A stretch of 19,151 nt of DNA, taken from NCBI GenBank assembly GCA_017627975.1, contig JAGAFT010000104.1:1-19151 (forward strand), read 5' to 3'. Under the pieces are notes generated by a model. It saw nothing but the letters and a program-made list of their open reading frames with translations. It was not told where the DNA came from and did no database searches. This DNA is from Oscillospiraceae bacterium. Lineage in GTDB: Bacteria; Bacillota_A; Clostridia; Oscillospirales; Oscillospiraceae. The position numbers and the translations under genes are program-made. Positions 7,618 to 13,764 of the stretch are shown here, piece by piece. Position 1 is the stretch's first letter; every line of letters starts with the position of its first letter.

Positions 7618-8466
7618 GTGTTCGGATATCTGAGCGCAGACCGCGGGCATCTGACCCCGGAAGAAGACGCGCGATACCGTGCCGCTTACTGCGGGCTGTG
7701 TCGGTCCCTGCGAAGCCGGTGGGGCGGGCTCAGCGGGTTTACGCTGAATTACGACCAGTGTTTTCTCATTCTGCTGCTCCAGTCGCTGTATGAGGCGGAA
7801 GAGAGAAGCGGGGAAGAGACCTGTTTTCGTCACCCGGTCAAACCGCATTCGTGGTGGCAGAGCGAATATACCGATTATGCCGCCGATATGAATATCGCGC
7901 TGAGTTATCTGAAGCTGCTGGATGATTGGGAAGATGACGGAAGTCTGACGGCACTGGCAGCCTCAAAGGCGATGAAGCGCGCTTATGAGAGGATATCCGA
8001 GCGTTATCCGCGGCAGTGCAGCGCGATGAAAGAAGCGATTCTTGCTCTGCGAAAGATCGAAAAGAACGGAGACGAGGACCCGGACGGCGCTGCGGAGACC
8101 TTCGCCGGATTGATGGCGGAGGTTTTTGCATATCGGGACGACCGCTGGAGTGATACCCTGCGCCGCTTCGGTGCCGCGCTGGGGCGCTTTCTGTATATTA
8201 TGGACGCCTGCATGGACCTGGATCAGGATGCGATCCGGAACCGGTTTAATCCCTTCCGGAGATATTATGGTCTGGCGGACAACGGAAAGCATTTTTCGGA
8301 TATCCTGCGGATGCTGCTCGGAGAGTGTCTGTTTTATTTTGACAGGCTGCCGCTGGTGGAAGATGTTGGAATTCTGAAGAACATTCTCTGTCTTGGGCTA
8401 TGGACGCAGTTTAATCAAAAATTCGACATCGATAAGGACGACGAACATGGTATCGGATCCGTATAA
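7618..8466 (+). CDS. DUF5685 family protein with prenyl-synthase-like aspartate motifs
   Basis: This largely helical 282-residue protein begins at GTG 7618; the N-terminus MFGY and the YCGLCRSL motif (24-31, Cys25/Cys28) are the family's hallmarks as I know it. GGGTGAG four bases upstream is a modest ribosome binding site. Two acidic motifs stand out: LLDDWEDDG (100-108), containing DDWED (102-106), and [12 protein letters not shown] (193-204), with DLDQD at 200-204 followed by RNRFNPF. This pair resembles the DDxxD and DxxxD magnesium motifs of squalene/phytoene-type class I terpenoid synthases, where the second motif also ends in an R-x-Y/F-x-P segment. No function is established to my knowledge; the similarity is inferred by eye. 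The gene overlaps the following J-domain gene by 20 bases. Confidence 0.8.
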   Translation: MFGYLSADRGHLTPEEDARYRAAYCGLCRSLRSRWGGLSGFTLNYDQCFLILLLQSLYEAEERSGEETCFRHPVKPHSWWQSEYTDYAADMNIALSYLKLLDDWEDDGSLTALAASKAMKRAYERISERYPRQCSAMKEAILALRKIEKNGDEDPDGAAETFAGLMAEVFAYRDDRWSDTLRRFGAALGRFLYIMDACMDLDQDAIRNRFNPFRRYYGLADNGKHFSDILRMLLGECLFYFDRLPLVEDVGILKNILCLGLWTQFNQKFDIDKDDEHGIGSV

Positions 8467-9124
8467 AGTTCTGGGTGTTTCCCGGGATGCCAGTGATGAG
8501 GAAATCAAAAAGGCTTATCGGGACCTGACAAAAAAATACCACCCGGATCTGAATCCGGGGGACGAACATGCTGCTCAGATGATGAACGATATTAACGCCG
8601 CCTATGATCAGATCAAGAACGGCACAGCACAGCAGCAGTACACCGGAAGCGGCGGAGCCCAGTATCAGTATCAGCAGTACGCCGATCCTTTCAGCGGGTA
8701 CCGTGATCCCTGGGGTTATTCCTGGAGCAGCTGGCAGGGAACACAGCAGCAGACCGAACGTGTGGAATACACAGCCGCGAAAAACTATATCCGAAACGGT
8801 ATGTATCAGGAGGCGCTGAATGCGCTGTCATCCGTGCCAGTCTCGGAACGGGACGGAAAATGGTACTATCTCTGTGCAGGGGCCAATATGTACCTCGGTA
8901 AGAAAATCGCCGCCTTGGACGCGGCCAAAAGGGCGGTTGAGATTGAACCCGACAACGAGGAATACAGAAGGCTTCTGGAACAGCTTCAAAGCGGAGGGGA
9001 TTTCTATAACAATTACCGCGTCAACTACTCCTCCGGTCTCAGCACAGACCGCCTGTGCATGACGCTCTGTGCGGCAAATCTCTGTTTGGGTCCGATCTGC
9101 AGAACCGGGGTTATCTGCTGCTGA
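8447..9124 (+). CDS. J-domain (DnaJ-like) co-chaperone with cysteine-rich C-terminus
   Basis: A 225-residue protein. The J domain occupies about 3-58 with the diagnostic HPD at 32-34 (YHPDLNPG), which stimulates Hsp70 ATPase. A Gln/Tyr-rich, Trp-containing linker follows (62-103), then a helical TPR-like region (106-180) and a tail with six cysteines (204, 208, 213, 218, 224, 225) among hydrophobic residues. It lacks the G/F region, the CxxCxGxG zinc centre and the client-binding beta domains of housekeeping DnaJ, so it is a specialised type III J protein. I chose ATG 8447, preceded by AAGGA eight bases upstream and followed at once by the J domain; an earlier in-frame ATG at 8393 would add 18 residues unlike the family. 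The start lies inside the end of the DUF5685 gene, suggesting coupled translation. Confidence 0.85.
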   Translation: MVSDPYKVLGVSRDASDEEIKKAYRDLTKKYHPDLNPGDEHAAQMMNDINAAYDQIKNGTAQQQYTGSGGAQYQYQQYADPFSGYRDPWGYSWSSWQGTQQQTERVEYTAAKNYIRNGMYQEALNALSSVPVSERDGKWYYLCAGANMYLGKKIAALDAAKRAVEIEPDNEEYRRLLEQLQSGGDFYNNYRVNYSSGLSTDRLCMTLCAANLCLGPICRTGVICC

Positions 9125-9161
9125 GTTTTTTCAAATAAAAGATATTCGATATAGAAATAAT

Positions 9162-9180
9162 CCGGCCCGATCTGGGCCGG
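9162..9180. terminator. Bidirectional terminator between J-domain and SLOG genes
   Basis: CCGGCCC (9162-9168) and GGGCCGG (9174-9180) form a 7-bp GC stem with a 5-base loop. T-rich sequence follows on both strands (TTCTGCTTTTT on plus, ATTATTTCTATAT on minus). It sits between two convergent genes. Confidence 0.75.
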
Positions 9181-9199
9181 AGTTCTGCTTTTTCGGTGC

Positions 9200-9703
9200 C
9201 TATTCAATTTCAAGAATAATGGTACGCACGCCCTGACGATCGGCATAGAGAATCGTGTTCATGGTCCCGCTGCTTCGTCCGTTGAAGCAGGCGAGGAGAA
9301 GCGAGGAGGAGTCAATCATGTATTGATTCCGTTTCATCATACAGTCCGGATGATAGACATGGGACACATAGGTAACAATGTCGCAGCGTTCCAGAAGCTC
9401 GGCATAGCGAGCCCTCTGAGCACGGTTCCACCGGTCCGACTGGCTGTCGCAGGGGACGGCGGCTTCCAGGACAATATCGGGATGCCGCAGCTTCAGGACC
9501 AGAACCGCGTCGGCAAAATACATGTCACAGCCGATGGCCATACCGCAGATAAAGCGGCGAAATCCGGATTCATAGATTCCGTCGAGCGTGGCGGCAATCT
9601 GTTCTTTCAGCGCTGTACAGCGAGGATCGGACTCCCGCGTACCCCAGGGAAGTCTCACAGGCCTGTGCCCGGTAAAACAGCAGGTTCGTTCTTTCTCGAT
9701 CAT
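9200..9703 (-). CDS. SLOG-domain protein, YpsA/DUF1273-like
   Basis: This 167-residue protein has a Rossmann-like SLOG fold. Family landmarks are FTGHRP at 10-15, the nucleotide-binding turn GMAIGCD at 54-60, the segment MMKRNQYMID at 122-131 and a C-terminal GTMNTI (146-151). Members of the YpsA/DUF1273 group are thought to bind a nucleotide or nucleotide-derived ligand; B. subtilis YpsA influences cell division, but no enzymatic activity is assigned, and I would not transfer that role. The ATG at 9703 is preceded by GGAGG. It is a single gene with its own TTGACA/TATACT promoter, diverging from ribU. Confidence 0.85.
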   Translation of the reverse strand: MIEKERTCCFTGHRPVRLPWGTRESDPRCTALKEQIAATLDGIYESGFRRFICGMAIGCDMYFADAVLVLKLRHPDIVLEAAVPCDSQSDRWNRAQRARYAELLERCDIVTYVSHVYHPDCMMKRNQYMIDSSSLLLACFNGRSSGTMNTILYADRQGVRTIILEIE

Positions 9704-9741
9704 ACGCGCCTCCGACTTGCTGTGTGTTCGTTTCGGGCATA

Positions 9742-9770
9742 AGTATAAACTGTAAAATGGGGCTTGTCAA
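9742..9770 (-). promoter_or_regulatory. Promoter of the SLOG gene
   Basis: On the minus strand, a perfect TTGACA (9770-9765), a 17-base spacer and TATACT (9747-9742) form a near-consensus sigma-A promoter. Its -35 hexamer overlaps, on the opposite strand, the -35 of the ribU promoter at 9764-9769. Confidence 0.8.
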
Positions 9771-9792
9771 ATTCTGTTTCACCTGCTATAAT
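9764..9792 (+). promoter_or_regulatory. Promoter of ribU
   Basis: TTGTCA (9764-9769), a 17-base spacer and a perfect TATAAT (9787-9792) place the transcription start near 9799, exactly the first base of the FMN riboswitch. The -35 box overlaps that of the divergent SLOG gene. Confidence 0.85.
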
Positions 9793-9798
9793 ACAGCC

Positions 9799-9905
9799 AT
9801 CTTCAGGGCAGGGTGTAATTCCCGACCGGCGGTACAGTCCGCGAGCCAAATGGCATGATCCGGTGCGATTCCGGAACCGACAGTAGAGTCTGGATGGAAG
9901 AAGAT
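9799..9905 (+). promoter_or_regulatory. FMN riboswitch (RFN element)
   Basis: The conserved RFN core is all present: P1 ATCTTC (9799-9804) pairing with GAAGAT (9900-9905), GGGCAGGGTG followed by AATTCCCGACCGGCGGTA, then AGTCCGCGAGCC, and the 3' part with GATCCGGTGCGATTCCGG, ACCGACAGTA and GAGTCTGGATGG. It senses flavin mononucleotide and should switch off the riboflavin transporter gene when FMN is plentiful. Confidence 0.97.
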
Positions 9906-9942
9906 GGAGAATTCCATATATTTTCCTTGCCCTCATTTTTGC

Positions 9943-9977
9943 ACCTGAAGATTTATCTTCAGGTATTTTTCTTTTTT
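9943..9977 (+). terminator. Expression-platform terminator of the FMN riboswitch
   Basis: ACCTGAAGA (9943-9951) and TCTTCAGGT (9956-9964) form a 9-bp stem with a TTTA loop, followed by a long T tract (9966-9977). Its 5' arm CCTGAAGAT (9944-9952) is also complementary to the riboswitch's first nine bases (ATCTTCAGG, 9799-9807). Aptamer P1 and this antiterminator pairing therefore exclude one another: FMN-bound aptamer frees the terminator. Confidence 0.9.
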
Positions 9978-9989
9978 GGAGGGATAAGT

Positions 9990-10655
9990 ATGAAAGAAAA
10001 CAGAATGTCCACCCGCTACATGGCCGCGGTTGCCATGTTTGCCGCCGTCTCTTACGTCGCCGTACTGGTGAGTAAGGTGATCCCGAATGTTGCCGGGTTC
10101 CTCAGCTATGAGCCTAAGGACGCCGTCATAGTAATTGCCGGTCTTCTGTACGGACCGCTGACAAGCGTGTTGATTTCGGTGATTGTCTCCTTTATTGAAA
10201 TGATCACCATCAGCTCCACCGGCCCTTATGGTCTGCTGATGAACATCGTCTCGACCTGCGCATTTGCGGTCCCGGCGGCCTGGTATTACCAGAAGCACCG
10301 CACCCAGAAGGACGCGGTGATCGGCCTGACCTTCGGTGTGTTTGCGATGGTGGCGGCGATGCTTCTCTGGAATTATATCATTACTCCGTTTTATATGGGT
10401 GTACCGCGGGAACAGGTCGCCGGCATGCTGATGACGGTTTTCCTGCCGTTTAACCTGACCAAGGGCGGAATCAACGCCGGGCTTACGCTCCTGCTCTACA
10501 AGCCGATTGTCAGCGCGCTGCGCAAAGCGCATCTGGCTGAACCGAGCAAAAGCGGAGAGCAGAAAGGCCGCTTCAACATCGGCTTCACGCTGTTTGCCCT
10601 GGCGATCCTGGTGACCTTTATTCTGCTGTTTCTTGTTCTGATCGGCGTCCTTTGA
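9990..10655 (+). CDS. ribU: Riboflavin ECF transporter S component RibU
   Basis: This 221-residue membrane protein is the substrate-binding (S) subunit of an energy-coupling-factor transporter for riboflavin. It has six predicted helices and the RibU sequence landmarks FLSYEPKDAV (37-46), SSTGPYGLLMN (75-85), WNYIITPFYMG (127-137) and LPFNLTKGGINA (152-163). It normally works with shared ATPases EcfA/A' and EcfT encoded elsewhere; none is in this window. The ATG at 9990 has GGAGGG six bases upstream and follows the riboswitch terminator directly; the in-frame upstream extension to 9855 runs through the riboswitch and is not coding. No clear terminator follows before the aro promoter at 10683. 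Control by FMN is well supported by the leader. Confidence 0.95.
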   Translation: MKENRMSTRYMAAVAMFAAVSYVAVLVSKVIPNVAGFLSYEPKDAVIVIAGLLYGPLTSVLISVIVSFIEMITISSTGPYGLLMNIVSTCAFAVPAAWYYQKHRTQKDAVIGLTFGVFAMVAAMLLWNYIITPFYMGVPREQVAGMLMTVFLPFNLTKGGINAGLTLLLYKPIVSALRKAHLAEPSKSGEQKGRFNIGFTLFALAILVTFILLFLVLIGVL

Positions 10656-10682
10656 TTTTGCGTGTTTTCAGCTAATTATTAC

Positions 10683-10711
10683 TTGACAATCAGAGCGGTT
10701 TGGACTATATT
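10683..10711 (+). promoter_or_regulatory. Promoter of the aro operon
   Basis: A perfect TTGACA (10683-10688), a 17-base spacer and TATATT (10706-10711) form a strong sigma-A promoter. Transcription would begin near 10718, about 24 bases before the leader peptide start. Confidence 0.88.
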
Positions 10712-10741
10712 ACTTGCAGTTCCGTTCTCGGAGGAATGAAA

Positions 10742-10795
10742 ATGAAGGCTTTCCGTTTTGCATCCTATTATTACTTTACTGACATGCTTCGGTAA
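10742..10795 (+). CDS. Tyr/Phe-rich attenuator leader peptide of the aro operon
   Basis: A 17-residue open reading frame reads MKAFRFASYYYFTDMLR and stops at TAA 10793-10795. The ATG at 10742 has CGGAGGA (10729-10735) six bases upstream; the ATG at 10736 directly abuts that site and is less likely. Six of 17 codons are Phe or Tyr, with the run Tyr-Tyr-Tyr-Phe at 10766-10777, and there is no Trp. It lies between a strong promoter and a terminator in front of the DAHP synthase gene. This is the structure of a ribosome-mediated attenuator in which low charged tRNA-Tyr or tRNA-Phe stalls the ribosome and lets the operon be transcribed. Such leaders are classically known from pheA and other amino-acid operons; the assignment here is from sequence alone. 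Confidence 0.85.
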   Translation: MKAFRFASYYYFTDMLR

Positions 10796-10802
10796 GGATA
10801 AT

Positions 10803-10844
10803 TTGTGGTGCAAAAAACTCGGATTGTTGAGAATTGCCGCACAG
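10803..10844 (+). promoter_or_regulatory. Predicted antiterminator hairpin of the aro attenuator
   Basis: TTGTG (10803-10807) can pair with CACAG (10840-10844), GCAA (10810-10813) with TTGC (10834-10837), and CTC (10818-10820) with GAG (10829-10831), with a 2x2 internal loop. This uses the terminator's 5' arm, so the two structures exclude each other. In addition, TTTTGCA inside the leader peptide gene (10756-10762) is complementary to TGCAAAA (10809-10815); that pairing would hold the antiterminator strand unless a ribosome stalled at the Tyr codons covers it. Confidence 0.6.
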
Positions 10845-10868
10845 GTTATCCTGTGCGGTTTTTATTTT
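10837..10868 (+). terminator. Attenuator terminator upstream of aroF
   Basis: CCGCACAGG (10837-10845), loop TTAT, CCTGTGCGG (10850-10858), then TTTTTATTTT form a perfect 9-bp GC-rich terminator. It ends 12 bases before the aroF start and directly before its GGAGGG ribosome binding site, so it can only act as a conditional stop. Confidence 0.92.
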
Positions 10869-10880
10869 GGAGGGTACAAG

Positions 10881-11882
10881 ATGATAGTCGTTTTGAAGCA
10901 CGGTGTATCGGAAGAGAAAAAGGCACAGCTGATTGCATGGCTGGAGGCGCTGGGGCTGAGAATTCATATCTCGGACGGTGAATTCCAGACGGTCCTTGGA
11001 CTGATCGGGGACACAACCACAGTGGATATCGACCTGGTCGAGAGCCTGGAGATTGTCGACTCTGTAAAGAGAGTGACTGAGCCGTTTAAGTGCTGCAACC
11101 GAAAATTCCATCCGGATGACATGGTCGTGGAAATCGGCGATGTAAAGGTCGGCGGCGGAAATTTCGTCATGATTGCCGGCCCCTGCTCCGTGGAATCGGA
11201 GGAGCAGATCGTCACGGTGGCCAAAGCCGTGAAAGCTGCCGGTGCACAGCTGATGCGGGGCGGTGCTTTCAAGCCGCGAACCTCGCCCTATGATTTTGCT
11301 GGGTTGAAAGCGACCGGTCTTGAATATCTCAAGGTAGCCCGTCAGGAAACCGGCCTGCCGATCGTGACCGAACTGATGAACATCATGGACCTTCCTCTTT
11401 TTGAGGACGTGGATGTGATTCAGGTCGGCGCAAGAAACATGCAGAACTTTGACTTGCTCAGAGAGCTTGGACATCTGGACAAGCCGATCCTGCTCAAACG
11501 CGGCCTTGCAAACACGCTGAAGGAGCTGCTCATGAGCGCCGAGTACATCATGGCCAGCGGAAACGAACGGGTCATGCTCTGCGAGCGCGGAATCCGCACT
11601 TTCTCCGACTATACCCGAAACACCCTTGACCTGGCGGCGGTCCCGATGCTTCACCAGCTGACCCATCTGCCGGTGATTGTGGACCCGAGCCATGCCACGG
11701 GAATTGCAAAGCTTGTTCCGCCTATGGCCCTGGCCGCCACGGCAGGCGGGGCAGACGGCCTGATCATTGAGGTACACAACGATCCGATCCACGCCCTTTG
11801 TGACGGTGCCCAGTCCCTGAGACCGGAAGAATTTGCAGAACTAGCGGAGAAGATTCGTGCCGTACGGGGGATCGTCGCATGA
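10881..11882 (+). CDS. aroF: 3-deoxy-7-phosphoheptulonate (DAHP) synthase, type I-beta with N-terminal regulatory domain
   Basis: First committed step: condenses phosphoenolpyruvate and erythrose 4-phosphate to DAHP. The 333-residue protein aligns by eye with Thermotoga maritima DAHP synthase throughout. An N-terminal ferredoxin-like domain (1 to about 75, MIVVLKHGVSEEK...) is the part that mediates allosteric inhibition by Tyr/Phe in characterised relatives. The TIM-barrel catalytic domain shows GPCS (100-103), RGGAFKPRTSPY (126-137), GARNMQN (183-189), KRG (206-208), DPSHATG (268-274) and the metal-site EVH (297-299). The start ATG 10881 follows GGAGGG; an upstream in-frame ATG at 10758 overlaps the attenuator and is rejected. 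Its stop overlaps tyrA by 4 bases. Some annotations call this type aroA or aroG. Control is likely double: attenuation plus feedback. Confidence 0.95.
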   Translation: MIVVLKHGVSEEKKAQLIAWLEALGLRIHISDGEFQTVLGLIGDTTTVDIDLVESLEIVDSVKRVTEPFKCCNRKFHPDDMVVEIGDVKVGGGNFVMIAGPCSVESEEQIVTVAKAVKAAGAQLMRGGAFKPRTSPYDFAGLKATGLEYLKVARQETGLPIVTELMNIMDLPLFEDVDVIQVGARNMQNFDLLRELGHLDKPILLKRGLANTLKELLMSAEYIMASGNERVMLCERGIRTFSDYTRNTLDLAAVPMLHQLTHLPVIVDPSHATGIAKLVPPMALAATAGGADGLIIEVHNDPIHALCDGAQSLRPEEFAELAEKIRAVRGIVA

Positions 11883-12715
11883 GAAGGGTTGGCGTTGTCG
11901 GACTCGGCCTGATCGGGGGAAGCTTTGCCAAAGCTTACCACGCAGCCGGCTGGGAGGTTCTGGCCTCCAACCGCACGAAGTCGGTGCTTGATTTCGCCAT
12001 GCTCTCCGGCGATGTTGACGGAGAGCTGACCAAGGAGAATGTCGGGGACTGTGACCTGGTGCTGGTGACAATTTTCCCGGAAGCGGCGATCAAGGTCATC
12101 CGGGACTTCGCACCGTACTTCGGAAAAAAGCCTCTGGTGATGGACTGCTGCGGGACAAAACGGGTGGTCTGTGAGGCGGTTTTTCCAATCGCAGAGGAAT
12201 ACGGCTTCCTCTATGTCGGCGGACATCCGATGGCCGGAACGCAGTATTCTGGATATAAGTATGCCAAGGCGACGATGTATCACAATGCGCCGCTGGTCAT
12301 TGTCCCGCCGAAATATGACGACATCTTCCTTCTGGACCATGTGAAGGAGCTGCTTTCACCGGCCGGTTTCAGCCGGATCTCGGTCACGACGGCGGAGAAG
12401 CACGATGAAATGATTGCCTTTACCTCGCAGCTTGCCCATGTGGTGTCCAACGCCTACGTGAAAAGCCCTACCTCCCGCATCCACCACGGGTTTTCCGCCG
12501 GAAGCTACAAGGATCTGACCCGGGTGGCCTGGCTCAATGCCCCCATGTGGGCGGAACTGTTTCTGGAAAACAAAGATTATCTCCTTTCGGAAATCAACGG
12601 ACTGATGGCACATCTGGACGCATATCGCCGGGCGATGGAAGAGGACAACCGTGAGGAACTGATCACCCTGCTGGACGAGGGAAAGCGGATTAAGGAAGAG
12701 GTAGACGGCAAATGA
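11879..12715 (+). CDS. tyrA: Prephenate dehydrogenase (no ACT domain)
   Basis: Oxidative decarboxylation of prephenate to 4-hydroxyphenylpyruvate, the tyrosine branch. The 278-residue chain has an N-terminal Rossmann fold with GLGLIGGS (8-15), the conserved GGHPMAGT (114-121, with the catalytic-type His116), TSQLAH (182-187), and GSYKDLTRVA (208-217) in the helical dimerisation domain. It ends right after that domain, without the C-terminal ACT domain of the Bacillus enzyme, so feedback inhibition by tyrosine through ACT is not expected. Cofactor preference for NAD is likely from the family but not certain. ATG overlaps the aroF stop (ATGA), and the stop overlaps aroB in the same way. Confidence 0.93.
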   Translation: MRRVGVVGLGLIGGSFAKAYHAAGWEVLASNRTKSVLDFAMLSGDVDGELTKENVGDCDLVLVTIFPEAAIKVIRDFAPYFGKKPLVMDCCGTKRVVCEAVFPIAEEYGFLYVGGHPMAGTQYSGYKYAKATMYHNAPLVIVPPKYDDIFLLDHVKELLSPAGFSRISVTTAEKHDEMIAFTSQLAHVVSNAYVKSPTSRIHHGFSAGSYKDLTRVAWLNAPMWAELFLENKDYLLSEINGLMAHLDAYRRAMEEDNREELITLLDEGKRIKEEVDGK

Positions 12716-13764
12716 GGGTCGTTTCGGTCAATACGCCTTCCGCGGCTTACGATGTGAAAATCGGCAGCGGGCTGCTGGACCGTCTCGGGGAAGAGGTCCG
12801 GGCCCACACCGGAGCCGCCCAGGCTGTGGTGGTTTCCGGGGAACATGTTTTTCCGCTCTACGGAAGCCGCGCCATGGAAAGCCTGCAAAAGGCCGGATTC
12901 CGGGCAAAATCCATTGTGTTCCCGTCCGGAGAGGAAACCAAAAGTCTTGCCTGCTACGGCGAACTTCTCAATGCCCTGACGGAAAGCAAACTGAGCCGCT
13001 CGGACTGCCTGATTGCGCTGGGCGGCGGTGTGACCGGGGACCTTACGGGCTTTGCCGCGGCCACGTATCAGCGAGGCATCGCGTATATCCAGATTCCGAC
13101 CACGCTTCTTGCGGCGGTGGATTCCTCCGTCGGCGGCAAGACGGCGGTCAATCTTCCAGCGGCCAAAAACCAGGTCGGTGCGTTTTATCAGCCAAAGCTT
13201 GTCCTCTGCGATACCGATACGCTCTCAACGCTTCCCGAGCGTGAGCTTTGCGCCGGATACGCGGAAGTGATTAAATATGCGGTTCTCGGAGATGCCGACC
13301 TGTTTGATACGCTCCAGAAGGGGGCGTTTTCCCAGGAAGAGATTATTGAGACCTGTGTTCGGATGAAAGCGGAGATCGTCGCGGAGGATGAGCATGATAT
13401 CGGAAGAAGAAGACTTCTGAATCTCGGGCATACTTTCGGACACGCGGTGGAAGCGAGGAGCGGTTACCGCCTTCTCCATGGAGAGGCGGTTGCAATCGGC
13501 ACCGCAATGATCGCCCGTGCGGCCGTCCGAATGGGTAAACTGGACGCGGACTCCCGGGATGCCATCATCGAGATGCTGGACCGATTCGGCCTTCCCACAG
13601 AGACGGAATTCCGGGCGGACGAGCTCTACGAGCTGCTGCTCCTGGATAAGAAAATCTCTTCCGGAAAGCTGGCGCTGATCGTACCGCTGGCGATCGGCTG
13701 GTCTGAGCCGGTTCCGGTCAATACCGAACAGCTTCGGCAATGGCTGGAGGCTGCATATGATTAA
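12712..13764 (+). CDS. aroB: 3-dehydroquinate synthase
   Basis: Second step of the shikimate pathway: NAD- and metal-dependent cyclisation of DAHP to 3-dehydroquinate. The 350-residue length is normal. The nucleotide-binding motif GGGVTGDLTGF is at 104-114 and PTTLLAAVDSSVGGKTAVN at 129-147 is nearly diagnostic. Metal ligands Glu185 (AGYAEVIKY), His240 (NLGHTFGHA) and His256 (LLHGEAVA) are all visible. It overlaps tyrA by 4 bases and aroA by 8 bases. No unusual features. Confidence 0.97.
   Translation: MRVVSVNTPSAAYDVKIGSGLLDRLGEEVRAHTGAAQAVVVSGEHVFPLYGSRAMESLQKAGFRAKSIVFPSGEETKSLACYGELLNALTESKLSRSDCLIALGGGVTGDLTGFAAATYQRGIAYIQIPTTLLAAVDSSVGGKTAVNLPAAKNQVGAFYQPKLVLCDTDTLSTLPERELCAGYAEVIKYAVLGDADLFDTLQKGAFSQEEIIETCVRMKAEIVAEDEHDIGRRRLLNLGHTFGHAVEARSGYRLLHGEAVAIGTAMIARAAVRMGKLDADSRDAIIEMLDRFGLPTETEFRADELYELLLLDKKISSGKLALIVPLAIGWSEPVPVNTEQLRQWLEAAYD

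Noticed and set aside
9855..9989. In-frame extension upstream of RibU
   Set aside because: These bases are the FMN riboswitch and its terminator; ATG 9990 has a good ribosome binding site and begins the conserved protein.
10776..11792. 338-codon minus-strand open frame opposite aroF
   Set aside because: It covers the antisense of a well-conserved DAHP synthase and the attenuator; no domain is recognisable.
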